Shown: positions 17,076-28,226 of the stretch, piece after piece
Numbering within the stretch: the stretch's first letter is position 1
Layout: each line of letters begins with the position of its first letter
Assembly: GCF_004681185.1 (NCBI RefSeq)
Contig: NZ_SRIF01000001.1
Span: 372,001-436,000, forward strand
From: Haloarcula amylovorans
GTDB taxonomy: Archaea; Halobacteriota; Halobacteria; Halobacteriales; Haloarculaceae
DNA: 64,000 nucleotides
Direction: 5' to 3'
Translations under genes and position numbers: made by a program
The notes under the pieces: generated by a model
What the model was told of the DNA's origin: nothing
The model's input: only the letters and a program-made list of their open reading frames with translations
Database searches by the model: none

Positions 17076-19619
17076 TCAGTCGTCGTAGCTGCGGATGCCC
17101 TGCATCAGGGCTTTGACGTCGTCCATTCCTCGCTCGCCGTCGTTGTTGATGTCGTAGCGACCGGGGACGGGGTCGTCGTCGGTGATGCTTCGGGTGTTCT
17201 TGACCGTGAGCGTCGCCGTCGGGCCGTCCTGCCCGACCGTGAGCTCGTAGTCGCCGGCCTCGACGACTTTCGGTTGGACGCCGAGGATGTCGCCGGGGAC
17301 GACTTCCAGCGCAGTGAGGTCCGCGGTCACCTCGACTGTCTTCGTCTCGCCGGCGGCGAGCGAAACCCGTTCGTAGCCGAGCAGTCGGCGGAGCGGCTGG
17401 AGGACCGACCCGTAGGACTGGGTGTTGAACACCTCGACGATGTGGTCGCCGGCCATTCCGCCGGTGTTGGTCACTTCGACGCTGACGGAGACCTCCGACT
17501 GGTTGGCCGGGTTGCCGACGGTACTGCGCGACAGCGAGACGTTGCCGTACTCGAAGGAACTGTAGCTCAGCCCGTGACCGAACTCGTACAGCGGGGTGTT
17601 GTCCGTCGCGCCGGTCGATGTCGGCGGGTAGCGGTTGTACTGCACCGGCGTCGTCCCGACGGGCGTTCCCTCGTTGGTGGGCCAACTAAAGGCGAGTTTG
17701 CCCGACGGATTGTAGTTGCCCACGAGGGTGTCGCTGATGGCCGCGCCGCCGTCGCTTCCGGGTTCGCCGGCGAACAGCAAGGCGTCGAGTTTCTCGAACG
17801 TCTCGGGCGACCCGCGCGGACTGCCGGCAAGCATGACGCCGACGACGGGCGTCGAGTCGCTCGTCTCGTCGTTGACCACGTCGATGAGTCGCTGCTGGGA
17901 CTCGTCCAAGACGAGTTCGTCGCGGTCACCGAACCCTTCGTTGTGACAGCCCTCGCCGATGACGACGACGACGGCGTCGGCGTCCGGGGCGGCCGACCGG
18001 ACCTGACTCTCCTGCTCGTCAGTGAAGTCGAACTCCCCGTTCTCGTCGCTTTGCTGGTTCTCTGCGTCGCCCTGCCCGGCCCACCACGTCGTGTTCTCGT
18101 AGGACGTGGGGACGTGGGTCAGGCTCCCGACGCAATCTTCGAGTTCGTCCACCAGCAGGCGCTGGCGCGGGAACGGACCGCTCCCGCTCGGCCCCTGCCA
18201 GCCGAGCGTCCAGCCACCGTGTTGCATCAGCGCGCGGGTGTTGTTGCCCTCGCTGTCGACGCCCGGCCCGGTCAGCAGGACGTTCTCGTCGCCCGAGAGC
18301 GGGAGGGTATCGTCGGCGTTCTTCAAGAGTACCATCGACTCTTTAGCCATCTGCTCGGAGGTTTCCTTCGCACCGCCGAGGACGCCGTCGATACGGGACT
18401 CGTCGACGGTCGGTTCCTCGAACAGGCCGAGGTCGGCCTTGAGTTCGAGGATGTTTCGCACCGCTTCGTCGATGCGGTCTGCGGTGATTTCGCCGTCCCT
18501 GACGAGGCTGACGACAGTGTCGATAAACTGGACCGGACCGGGGGCGCTCCCGCCGTTGCCGATCATGTACATGTCGATACCGGCGTTGATGGCTTCCTTC
18601 GTCGCCGTCCGGAAGTCCGGGGCGTAGTCGTGGTTCGTGATCATCCGGTTGAGGTCGTCCCAGTCGGAGACGATCATCCCCTCGAAGCCGTAGTTCTCTC
18701 GGAGCATCCGCGTCAGGAGCCAGTGAGAGGCGTGTGCGGGGACGCCGTTGACCGCGCCGCTGTTGACCATAACGGTACCGGGTTCCGCCTGCAGGGCCTC
18801 GCGGTACGGCGGGAAGATGTTCGTCCGGAGGTCACGCAGTGACGTCGAAGCCGGCGCGCGGTCGTTGCCGTTGTTCGGGATGGAGTACGCGCCGAAGTGC
18901 TTGACACAGGAGGTGAGGCGGTCGTCGTTCTCCAGCCCTCGCGCTCGTGCTCGCGAGACGTCGCCTTCCAGTTTCGGGTCCTCGCTGATACCCTCGAAGA
19001 AGCGACCCCAGCGGGGGTCACGCTGGAGGTCCGTCGTCGGCGCGAACGTCCAGTGTGCTCCCATCGAGACGGTCGAGTCACTGGTGTGTTCCTCGGCCTT
19101 CTCGACGAGGTCCGGGTTCCGCGTCGACCCCATGTTGAGTCGCTGCGGGAAGACGGTCGCGCCTTCGAGCAGGCCGTTCCCGTGAGTCGCGTCGACGCCG
19201 TAGAGGAACGGGATGTCGTGGTCGGCGTTCTGCAGGTTGTACTCCTGCAGGTCGTTGATGCCCGAGACCACTTCGTTGCCGTCAAAGCTCGGCGGTGCGG
19301 CCCCTCCTGAGAGAATCGACCCGACGCCGAGTTCGCTGAAGTACTCGCCGACGGTGTCGACGCCGAAACTGTCGGGGACGTTCGAGCCCTCGGGTTCGGG
19401 TTCGAACGAACTGATGGCGACCTGAGTCATCTGTGCCGCCTTCTGTTCGAGACTCAGGGTCGAGATGATGGTCTCGATGTCCTCGTCGGTCTGTGCCGCC
19501 GCCGCGCCGGTACCAGCCCCCACCGCAGCCGTCGCCGTTGCCGCGCCAGTAGCTTTCATGAACGTTCGCCGGGACGTCTCCGCTACGCCGTCGTCAGTCG
19601 TGTCGGGATTATCTGCCAT
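17076..19619 (-). CDS. Exported GH3 beta-glucosidase-like enzyme with dockerin-like tail
   Basis: An 847-residue exported hydrolase. A Tat signal (TSRRTFMKATGAATATAAVG, residues about 17-40) ends in an Ala-rich cleavage zone. The GH3 N-terminal barrel contains CVKHFGAY and IVSDWDDLNRM, where Asp319 is the predicted nucleophile. The GH3 C-terminal domain and a fibronectin-III-like domain (ITNTGGMAGDH-type segment, YERVSLAAGETKTVEV) follow. The last 25 residues, YDINNDGERGMDDVKALMQG, match one calcium-binding dockerin-type repeat. It should release glucose or other sugars from beta-glucosides outside the cell. A TATA-like AATTATGTAC (about 19643-19652) supports the ATG at 19619; the regulator gene follows downstream. 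Confidence 0.9.
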   Translation of the reverse strand: MADNPDTTDDGVAETSRRTFMKATGAATATAAVGAGTGAAAAQTDEDIETIISTLSLEQKAAQMTQVAISSFEPEPEGSNVPDSFGVDTVGEYFSELGVGSILSGGAAPPSFDGNEVVSGINDLQEYNLQNADHDIPFLYGVDATHGNGLLEGATVFPQRLNMGSTRNPDLVEKAEEHTSDSTVSMGAHWTFAPTTDLQRDPRWGRFFEGISEDPKLEGDVSRARARGLENDDRLTSCVKHFGAYSIPNNGNDRAPASTSLRDLRTNIFPPYREALQAEPGTVMVNSGAVNGVPAHASHWLLTRMLRENYGFEGMIVSDWDDLNRMITNHDYAPDFRTATKEAINAGIDMYMIGNGGSAPGPVQFIDTVVSLVRDGEITADRIDEAVRNILELKADLGLFEEPTVDESRIDGVLGGAKETSEQMAKESMVLLKNADDTLPLSGDENVLLTGPGVDSEGNNTRALMQHGGWTLGWQGPSGSGPFPRQRLLVDELEDCVGSLTHVPTSYENTTWWAGQGDAENQQSDENGEFDFTDEQESQVRSAAPDADAVVVVIGEGCHNEGFGDRDELVLDESQQRLIDVVNDETSDSTPVVGVMLAGSPRGSPETFEKLDALLFAGEPGSDGGAAISDTLVGNYNPSGKLAFSWPTNEGTPVGTTPVQYNRYPPTSTGATDNTPLYEFGHGLSYSSFEYGNVSLSRSTVGNPANQSEVSVSVEVTNTGGMAGDHIVEVFNTQSYGSVLQPLRRLLGYERVSLAAGETKTVEVTADLTALEVVPGDILGVQPKVVEAGDYELTVGQDGPTATLTVKNTRSITDDDPVPGRYDINNDGERGMDDVKALMQGIRSYDD

Positions 19620-19640
19620 CGCGTCTGTACCCAAACGATG

Positions 19641-19670
19641 ATGTACATAATTGTTTCTGGTAAACAATGG
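19641..19670. promoter_or_regulatory. Promoter of the GH3 gene with an inverted repeat
   Basis: TTGTTT-ctggt-AAACAA (19651-19667) is a 6-bp-arm inverted repeat. It lies immediately upstream of, and touching, the minus-strand TATA of the GH3 gene, and faces the divergent G1P dehydrogenase promoter (plus-strand ATACATATATTTATG, about 19694-19708). The position over the TFB site would suit a repressor or activator, with the adjacent TrmB protein the obvious candidate. Confidence 0.5.
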
Positions 19671-19777
19671 TGAGACGACTGTCAAAGCTTTTCAATACAT
19701 ATATTTATGATAGAAAAGAACCACGCTCCCACCCGTCGAGAACAAACCATTTTCTCACCGCGGGGACGACAGGAGGT

Positions 19778-20836
19778 ATGTTCGATAAATCGACGTGGAT
19801 TCGCTTACCGCGAAACGTCGTGGTGGGTCACGGGGTACTCGACCAGACGCTCGACGCGGTGGACGAACTCCATCTGGCTGGGCGGCCGCTGGTCGTCTCC
19901 AGTCCGACACCGCACGCCGTCGCCGGCGAGCGCGTCGTCGACCAGTTCGAGGACGCGGGCTACGACCCGGCCGAAGTCGTCATCGACGAGGCCAGTTTCG
20001 ACGCCGTCCAACAGGTCATCGCCCACGCCGAAGACGTGGACGCGGGGTTCATGCTCGGTGTCGGCGGCGGGAAGGCCATCGACATCACGAAGATGGCGGC
20101 CGACGACCTGGGACTCGGCTTCGTCTCCGTCCCGACGGCGGCCAGCCACGACGGCATCGTCTCGGGGCGGGGATCCGTGCCGGAGGGCGATACGCGCCAC
20201 AGCGTCGCCGCCGAACCGCCGCTGGCCGTCGTCGCCGACACGGAAGTCTTAGCGGAAGCGCCGTGGCGATTGACGACGGCCGGGTGTGCCGACATCATCT
20301 CGAACTACACGGCGGTTCGGGACTGGGAACTCGCTCACCGCCTGAAGAACGTCCCCTACTCCGAGTACGCCGGCGCGCTCTCGCAGATGACCGCCGAGAT
20401 GCTCGTCGACAGCGCGAGTTCTATCAAGAAGGGGTTAGAGGAGTCATCGTGGATCGTCGTGAAGGCGCTGGTCTCTTCTGGCGTCGCCATGTCCATCGCG
20501 GACTCCTCGCGGCCGGCCAGCGGTGCGGAACACCTCTTCTCTCACCAGCTGGACCGCATCGCGCCCGACCCGGCGCTACACGGCCATCAGGTCGGCGTCG
20601 GTGCCATCATGACGGAGTACCTCCACAGCGGACCGAAGGGGCGCTGGCGCGACGTTCGGGACGCGCTGGCGGCCATCGGCGCGCCGACGACGGCAGACGA
20701 GTTGGGTATCGACGACGAGACTATCGTCGAGGCGCTGACGACGGCTCACGAGATACGTGACCGCTATACAGTTCTGGGCGACGGAATGAGCGAGGAAGCG
20801 GCCATCGAAGCGGCGACGGTCACCGGCGTCGTCTAG
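19778..20836 (+). CDS. egsA: sn-glycerol-1-phosphate dehydrogenase
   Basis: A 352-residue NAD(P)-dependent dehydrogenase that makes sn-glycerol-1-phosphate, the archaeal lipid backbone. The signature nucleotide loop GVGGGKAIDITKMAA is present. The zinc site region is seen in PTAASHDGIVSGRGS, GAEHLFSHQLD and LHGHQVGVG. The ATG at 19778 is chosen because AGGAGGT (19771-19777) lies directly before it and homologues start MFDKS-like; a longer frame to 19667 is not needed. Unlike many neighbours it has a leader of about 48 nt with a Shine-Dalgarno. Its TAG shares the sequence CTAG with the stop of the convergent NUDIX-like gene. Confidence 0.94.
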   Translation: MFDKSTWIRLPRNVVVGHGVLDQTLDAVDELHLAGRPLVVSSPTPHAVAGERVVDQFEDAGYDPAEVVIDEASFDAVQQVIAHAEDVDAGFMLGVGGGKAIDITKMAADDLGLGFVSVPTAASHDGIVSGRGSVPEGDTRHSVAAEPPLAVVADTEVLAEAPWRLTTAGCADIISNYTAVRDWELAHRLKNVPYSEYAGALSQMTAEMLVDSASSIKKGLEESSWIVVKALVSSGVAMSIADSSRPASGAEHLFSHQLDRIAPDPALHGHQVGVGAIMTEYLHSGPKGRWRDVRDALAAIGAPTTADELGIDDETIVEALTTAHEIRDRYTVLGDGMSEEAAIEAATVTGVV

Positions 20837-21318
20837 ACGAGCTCGGCGACCGGGTCCGGGTCGGTGTCCCACCGCACCGCCTCGTCGGTAGCCGCTTCGG
20901 CCTCGGCGAGTTCCGCGGTGAAGACGACGCCGAGCCGGTACACCGCCGGTGCCGTCTCGTCGTCGGCGTTGCGGATGCCCGAGATGGTCGCGCTCGTCGC
21001 GTCCGTCACCACGCAGTCGACGCCGGTAGCGTCACGGACGATTCGCTCTGTGGCCTCGGTCAGTTGCTCGTCGGCGTGTGGTTGCCCCCGCGGCACGCCC
21101 CAGCCGCTGTCCCCCTCGTTGAGCAACACCGCGCCAGAGCCGTCCCGAACCACCACCTGAACGTCGATATGCCCCTCCTCGGCCTGGTCGAGCGCACGTC
21201 GATAGCTGTCCTCGGCCACTTCGAACGTCGTCTGTGTGACCGTCGGCGACCCGACTTCGGACTCGATGCGCTCCAACCACTCCTTGATCCGCGTCCGCGA
21301 GCGGTCGGATACGTTCAT
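20833..21318 (-). CDS. NUDIX-like protein with degenerate catalytic box
   Basis: A 161-residue soluble protein. A helical N-terminus is followed by a NUDIX-type beta-alpha-beta core (DVQVVVRDGSGAVLLNEGDSGWGVPRGQ). In the NUDIX box position it has GQPHADEQLTEATERIVRDATGV. The Gly and first Glu are kept, but the RE-x2-EE core reads R-I-V-R-D-A, so the usual metal-binding glutamates are lost. It may have altered chemistry or only bind a nucleotide. TTTATACG (21343-21350) supports the leaderless ATG at 21318. It converges on egsA with a four-base overlap. Confidence 0.7.
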   Translation of the reverse strand: MNVSDRSRTRIKEWLERIESEVGSPTVTQTTFEVAEDSYRRALDQAEEGHIDVQVVVRDGSGAVLLNEGDSGWGVPRGQPHADEQLTEATERIVRDATGVDCVVTDATSATISGIRNADDETAPAVYRLGVVFTAELAEAEAATDEAVRWDTDPDPVAELV

Positions 21319-21416
21319 ATTCCGAGGGAGACGAGCCAATCGTATAAACCCGGCTAACTGTTCTCACCGGCTGAAACGACACGACAGCCGCCCGAATCCG
21401 AGCGTTCGACCGCCGC

Positions 21417-23216
<1,800 letters not shown>

Positions 23217-23296
23217 GCCCGTTGGGAGGGACGAGCGGGCAAAATCAGTTGCGGCGAACGGGTGGATTTTTGACACCCCCCGTCGACGAATTCGGT

Positions 23297-24355
23297 ATGC
23301 GTGTCGCGGTCGTCGCCATGGAGACGAGTCACTACCGGGACACCGACGGCCGACGGCGCATCGAACGGGTCGCACGCGAACTCGCCGACGCCGGGCACGA
23401 GGTGTCGGTGTTCTGCTCGCAGTGGTGGGACGGATTCGACAAGCGGTTCACTCCCGAGGAAGTCACCTATCGGGCAGTCACCGTCTCGCCGACCGAGCCC
23501 TCCTTCTGTACGCGACTGCCCGCGTTGCTGGCGAAGTTCCGCCCGGACGTCGTCCACGCGATTCCGTCCCCGCCGTCGGTCGTCCTCGCGGCCAACCTCG
23601 GTGCATCGCTCGCTCGCTCGCCGCTGGTCGTCGAGTGGTACGGCGACGATAGCCTGCCCGACGCTCACCGGACAGACTGGTCCGTCCGCGTGCCCGACCA
23701 GTTCGTCACGCCCTCCGAACTCGTCCAGACGCGTCTCTGGGAAGCCGGCGCGTCGGCCGACCAGACGACGGTCCTCCCCGAGAGCATCGACATGGACCTC
23801 GTCCGGGGAGCCGACCCCGCCGATGAGGTAGACGTCGTCTACGCCCACCCGTTAGACGAGAGCGCCAACGTCGAGTCGCTGTTTCTCGGACTGGCGGAAC
23901 TCCGCCGGAAGGACTGGTCGGCCACGATTATCGGCGACGGCCCCGAACGCGCTTCCTACGAACGCGAGGCCGCCGACCTCCGCATCGACGACCGCGTGGC
24001 GTTCGTCGGGGCCTGTGACCGCGAACGACGCGTCTCCATCTACAAGGGCGCGCACGTCTTCGTCCAGACGGCCTTCCGGGAGTGTTTCGCTACGGACCTA
24101 CTGTGGGCGCTCGCCTGTGGCTGTATCGGCATCGTCGAGTACCAGGCCGAATCCAGCGGCCACGAACTCGTCGAACATCGCGACCGGGCCTTCCGCGTCA
24201 CCACGCCACAGGAGATCGCCGATAGGATCGTCGAATCGGCCGACATGGAACACCGAACCGTCGACGAGTCGCTGGCCGAGTTCGACCACGAGACCGTCCG
24301 AGGCGAGTACGAGACTCTCTACGAGCGACTGGTCGACGAACACGGACTGTTCTGA
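23297..24355 (+). CDS. GT-B glycosyltransferase, family 4-like
   Basis: A 352-residue glycosyltransferase. The N-terminal half begins MRVAVVAMETSHYRDTDGRR and has FRPDVVHAIPSPPS. The C-terminal half has ATIIGDGPERASYEREA, RVAFVGACDRERRVSIYKGA and the donor-binding stretch AFRECFATDLLWALACGC with its conserved Glu. It probably builds cell-surface glycans or glycolipids from an NDP-sugar; the acceptor is unknown. It lacks membrane spans. The ATG at 23297 is supported by GGATTTTT (about 23263-23270), 27-34 nt upstream, which shares the short divergent promoter region with the S9 peptidase. Confidence 0.85.
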   Translation: MRVAVVAMETSHYRDTDGRRRIERVARELADAGHEVSVFCSQWWDGFDKRFTPEEVTYRAVTVSPTEPSFCTRLPALLAKFRPDVVHAIPSPPSVVLAANLGASLARSPLVVEWYGDDSLPDAHRTDWSVRVPDQFVTPSELVQTRLWEAGASADQTTVLPESIDMDLVRGADPADEVDVVYAHPLDESANVESLFLGLAELRRKDWSATIIGDGPERASYEREAADLRIDDRVAFVGACDRERRVSIYKGAHVFVQTAFRECFATDLLWALACGCIGIVEYQAESSGHELVEHRDRAFRVTTPQEIADRIVESADMEHRTVDESLAEFDHETVRGEYETLYERLVDEHGLF

Positions 24356-24433
24356 GTCGGGTGGCGCAACGTCACCCGGTGCGGTGAAATCGGTGACGAG
24401 GAAATCGACGGAGCCGAAACCGTAGACGAACGA

Positions 24434-26173
24434 TCAGTACGGAATGAGGCGGAACCCCTCGGGGACGAGGAGTCCGAACACGAGGAACAGCGCGGCGGCG
24501 ACGCCCGCCGCGATGAGGGCGTACGGGGCTTGACTCCTGACGTGGACCATGTGGTCACTCCCGCTCGTCGACGACGCCAGGACGGTCGTGTCGCTGATGG
24601 GCGAGGTGTGGTCGCCGAAGATGCCGCCGCTGAACACTGCGCCGAGAACGAGCGGGAGGTTCGCCCCGGTCGAGAACGCCAGCGGGATGGCGATGGGGAA
24701 CATGATGCCGTAGGTCGACCACGAGGAGCCGTCGGAGAAGCTGACCGCCGACGTGACGAGGAAGACGCCGACCGGGACGACGAACGCGGGCACGCCGCCG
24801 AAGACGTTCGTCACGAACGAGGAGATGCCAAGAAGCGACACCGCGTTCTGGATGGAACTGGCGAACATGAGGATGACGGCAGCCAGCAGGATACCTTTGA
24901 AGCCGACCATCATCGCGTCGGTGGCGTCGTCGTTCGACGGGATATCGCCCTTCCAGCGGTACAGCAGGAAGGCGACGATCAGGGCAGCGAAGGACGCGAT
25001 CCCGAGTTGGACGCCGCCGATGTTGAACGCCCACGGGCCGCTCGGCGGCGTGACGAGTTGCCAGCCACCGAGTTGGACCAGCGTCGTTCCCATCCCCTGC
25101 TTGCCCTCGACGTAGATGACCGGGCTGGCCCGCCAGAACATCGCGCTCAGCCCGACGACGACCATCGTCAGAATCGGCCAGGCGAAGTTCCGCCAGTCCG
25201 GGGTGGCGGTCTCGGCGACTTCGTACTCGTCCATCTCCTCGGATATCATCGGGTCGGCGTCGTCGCCGACGACTGCACCGGTTTCGCGTGCCCGCGACTC
25301 TTCGACACCCATCTCGTAGATGTTGGGGACGACCTGCCACGCGACGAGCGCCGCGAGCGCGAGCGCAATCCAGGAGTAAAAGCCCGTGAACAGCGTGTTG
25401 AAGAACAGCGGCCAGACGGCTCCCGTCGCCGCGGTCACCTGGTCGCCGCCGCTGTTGACGAAGTTGGACATGCTCGACGGGAGCGACCCCTGCTTCTGGG
25501 CCTCGACGAGGCCGCCGCCGATGAAGCCGACCATCGCCGCCCCCCACGTCGAGTAGAAAGCGAGGCGGGCCGCCGGTGACCCAGCCGAATCGACGTAGTA
25601 GGCGAGCTTGGCCCGCGAGACGTCGAATCGGTCGGTCAGCGGGCGCATCATCGAGCCGACCACGAGGCAGTTGAAGTAGTCGTCGATGTGGACGGCGATA
25701 CCGGCTAAGAAGGCCGCCTTCTCGGCGTCGTCGGCCGAGTCGACACGCGCTGCGAGCGCTTCGAGGACGCCCTGTATGGCCCCCGCTCGAATCATCAGGC
25801 CGATCATGCCACCGATAGCAAAGATAGCGAGCAGGACGTTCTTGACGTACCACTCGCCGAACAGGGGTGCCGTGGCGATTATCTCGGGGACGAGCTTGAG
25901 TCCGAAGAGCGCGCCCAGTCCGATACCACCGACGCCGGTCGTCCACGAAGTCGCGTTCTCGGCCTGTGGCTGAACCGTCGCCACCTCGCCACCGGCGGTG
26001 ATAAGGTCCGACGGAACCCCGACGGCCTGGGGATGCAACGCACCGATGAGGACGCTCGTGACGACGATTCCGACGAACAGCCCGATGAGGGCGTCTCGCG
26101 TGTACCAGGCGAGGCCGATGGCCACGAGCGCCGGGACGACCGACCAGGGGCCGGCCACGATTCCTTCGACCAT
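24434..26173 (-). CDS. nhaC: NhaC family Na+/H+ antiporter
   Basis: A 579-residue integral membrane antiporter with about eleven to thirteen hydrophobic spans. The NhaC features are VHIDDYFNCLVVGSMMRPLTDRF near the middle and SDGSSWSTYGIMFPIAIPLA with GIFGDHTSPISDTTVLAS near the C-terminus. It exchanges internal Na+ for H+, which matters for a salt-in halophile. A hydrophilic loop (about 310-350) carries many acidic residues. The ATG at 26173 starts MVEGIVAGPWSVVPAL, directly before the first helix; the open frame upstream is not hydrophobic and is not counted. It diverges from the XPB-like helicase. Confidence 0.9.
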   Translation of the reverse strand: MVEGIVAGPWSVVPALVAIGLAWYTRDALIGLFVGIVVTSVLIGALHPQAVGVPSDLITAGGEVATVQPQAENATSWTTGVGGIGLGALFGLKLVPEIIATAPLFGEWYVKNVLLAIFAIGGMIGLMIRAGAIQGVLEALAARVDSADDAEKAAFLAGIAVHIDDYFNCLVVGSMMRPLTDRFDVSRAKLAYYVDSAGSPAARLAFYSTWGAAMVGFIGGGLVEAQKQGSLPSSMSNFVNSGGDQVTAATGAVWPLFFNTLFTGFYSWIALALAALVAWQVVPNIYEMGVEESRARETGAVVGDDADPMISEEMDEYEVAETATPDWRNFAWPILTMVVVGLSAMFWRASPVIYVEGKQGMGTTLVQLGGWQLVTPPSGPWAFNIGGVQLGIASFAALIVAFLLYRWKGDIPSNDDATDAMMVGFKGILLAAVILMFASSIQNAVSLLGISSFVTNVFGGVPAFVVPVGVFLVTSAVSFSDGSSWSTYGIMFPIAIPLAFSTGANLPLVLGAVFSGGIFGDHTSPISDTTVLASSTSGSDHMVHVRSQAPYALIAAGVAAALFLVFGLLVPEGFRLIPY

Positions 26174-26317
26174 ATCTGGCCGTCCGGGTGACGACACATT
26201 AACGTACGTGTTCGCCCGCGTCGCCGCCCGACCCGCGCGAGTCACTGACTCGCGCCGACGGCCGACCGCGGCCGGCCAGACGAAACCCGTTTTGCCGTCG
26301 GTCACCTCCGGTCGGTA

Positions 26318-28189
26318 GTGACAGACGAGGAGCCAGCCGACTCGGAGCCTGACCGCGACGACGGCACCGACCCGGCCGTCGAACTCGACGCCGTCTACGA
26401 CGCCATCGACGCCGTCGGCCGCCCACACCTGACGGCGACCGAGCTATCCAAAAAGACGGATCTGACGCCCGACGCGGCCCGCGAGGCGCTCGAAGCGCTC
26501 GCACGCGACGGTGAGATAGCGCGCCAGGACGTGAGCGAGGTCGAGTCGGTCTGGTATCCCGCCGATATCGCGGAACTGACTGACCGCGAGCGCGTCGTTC
26601 TCTTTCCGGACCGCCGGGAGGTGGTGGTCGAACACCCCGACCAGTTCACGCGGGCGCAGCTCTCGCAGTTCGCTCGCTTACAGGACTCCAATCGGTCGGG
26701 CGGCTACGTCTACGAGATGCGCGAGGCCGACATCTGGGCAGCCCCGCACGAGTCGTTAGACGACCTGCTTGCGACGATGCGCGACGTACTGGGCGAGCGC
26801 TCGCCGCACCTCGAAGAGTGGGTGACGAGCCAGTGGGAGCGCGCTCGGAAGTTCCGCCTCTACACCCACGAGGAGGGGTACGTCGTCCTCGAAGCCGAGA
26901 GCGACGACCTGATGGGCAACGTCGCCCGGCAGAAACTCGACGAGGAGTATCTTCGCGCGCCCATCTCGGACTCCGAAGCGTGGGTCAACCGGGACGCCAC
27001 CGCCGAGATCAAGCGCACGTTGTACGAGGCGGGCTATCCGGTGCGGGACGACCGTGAACTGGACGAGGGCGACGCCCTGGAGATGGACCTACTGCTCCGC
27101 CTGCGGGACTACCAGGCCGACTGGGTCGAGCGATTCACCGAACAGGGTTCGGGCGTCTTCGTCGGGCCGCCGGGGTCGGGAAAGACCGTCGCGGCGATGG
27201 GGACGATGGCCGCCATCGGCGGCGAGACGCTAATTTTGGTCCCCTCGCGGGAACTGGCTACCCAGTGGCACGACGAACTGGTCCGACACACCTCGCTGAC
27301 CGATGCCGATATCGGCGAGTACCACGGCGGCACCAAGGAGATTCGGCCGGTCACCATCGCCACCTACCGCACCGCCGGGATGGACCGCCACCGGAAGTTG
27401 TTCGACCAGCGTAAGTGGGGCCTCATCGTCTACGACGAAGTCCACCACGTTCCCAGCCCCATCCACCGCCGGAGCGCGGATTTACAGACCAAACACCGAC
27501 TCGGCCTCACCGCGACGCCGACCCGCGAGAGCGACGACGAAGAGGAGATCTTCACGCTCGTCGGCCCGCCCATCGGCACGGACTGGGGGAAGCTGTTCGA
27601 CGAGGGGTACGTCGCCGAACCCGAAGTCGAGATTCGCTTGGTGCCGTGGGGTGAGGACGACGAGCGGACGGAGTACGCCTCCACGTCGGGCCACGACCGG
27701 CGGCAGGCGGCGGCGAACAACACCGGCAAGATCGAGGAGATTCGTTACACGCTCGCCGAACACCCCGCGGCGAAGGCGCTCGTCTTCGTGGAGTATCTCG
27801 ACCAGGGCGACGCCATCAGCGAAGCTATCGACGCGCCCTTCATCAGCGGCGAGACGCCTCACGCCCGCCGGGAGAAGCTGTTCGACGAGTTCCGCCGGAG
27901 CGAGCGAGACACGCTCGTCGTCTCCCGCGTCGGCGACGAGGGCATCGACTTACCCGACGCTGAACTCGCCGTCGTCGCCTCTGGTCTCGGTGGGTCGCGG
28001 CGGCAGGGCGCACAGCGCGCCGGACGGACGATGCGCCCCGCTGGCGACGCCCGCATGGTCATCCTCGCTACGCGGGGTACGACCGAGGAAGACTTCGTCC
28101 GCCGGCAGATGCGCCATCTCGCCTCGAAGGGGATTCGCGTCACCGAGACGGAAGCCGAGGCGATCGAAGCGCCCGCGACCGAGGACTGA
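26318..28189 (+). CDS. XPB/Rad25-like DNA helicase
   Basis: A 623-residue superfamily 2 helicase. An N-terminal winged-helix-like part (ATELSKKTDLTPDAAREALE) and a damage-recognition-like region precede the motor. Motif I is GPPGSGKT (about 283-290), motif II is DEVH (about 373-376), motif III is TATPTR, and motif VI is QRAGRTMRP near the C-terminus. Archaeal XPB homologues open DNA in repair and perhaps transcription, and often pair with the Bax1 nuclease; no Bax1 is adjacent here. The start is GTG at 26318, with the TATA-like CCGTTTTGCC (26287-26296) about 25-30 nt upstream. Confidence 0.88.
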   Translation: MTDEEPADSEPDRDDGTDPAVELDAVYDAIDAVGRPHLTATELSKKTDLTPDAAREALEALARDGEIARQDVSEVESVWYPADIAELTDRERVVLFPDRREVVVEHPDQFTRAQLSQFARLQDSNRSGGYVYEMREADIWAAPHESLDDLLATMRDVLGERSPHLEEWVTSQWERARKFRLYTHEEGYVVLEAESDDLMGNVARQKLDEEYLRAPISDSEAWVNRDATAEIKRTLYEAGYPVRDDRELDEGDALEMDLLLRLRDYQADWVERFTEQGSGVFVGPPGSGKTVAAMGTMAAIGGETLILVPSRELATQWHDELVRHTSLTDADIGEYHGGTKEIRPVTIATYRTAGMDRHRKLFDQRKWGLIVYDEVHHVPSPIHRRSADLQTKHRLGLTATPTRESDDEEEIFTLVGPPIGTDWGKLFDEGYVAEPEVEIRLVPWGEDDERTEYASTSGHDRRQAAANNTGKIEEIRYTLAEHPAAKALVFVEYLDQGDAISEAIDAPFISGETPHARREKLFDEFRRSERDTLVVSRVGDEGIDLPDAELAVVASGLGGSRRQGAQRAGRTMRPAGDARMVILATRGTTEEDFVRRQMRHLASKGIRVTETEAEAIEAPATED

Positions 28190-28226
28190 GTTCGCGCTTC
28201 GACGATAATCGAATCGCTCGGCGAGT

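Noticed and set aside
16965..18842. A 625-codon open frame on the plus strand
   Set aside because: It is opposite the GH3 gene and is a composition-driven shadow; the GH3 motifs are unambiguous.
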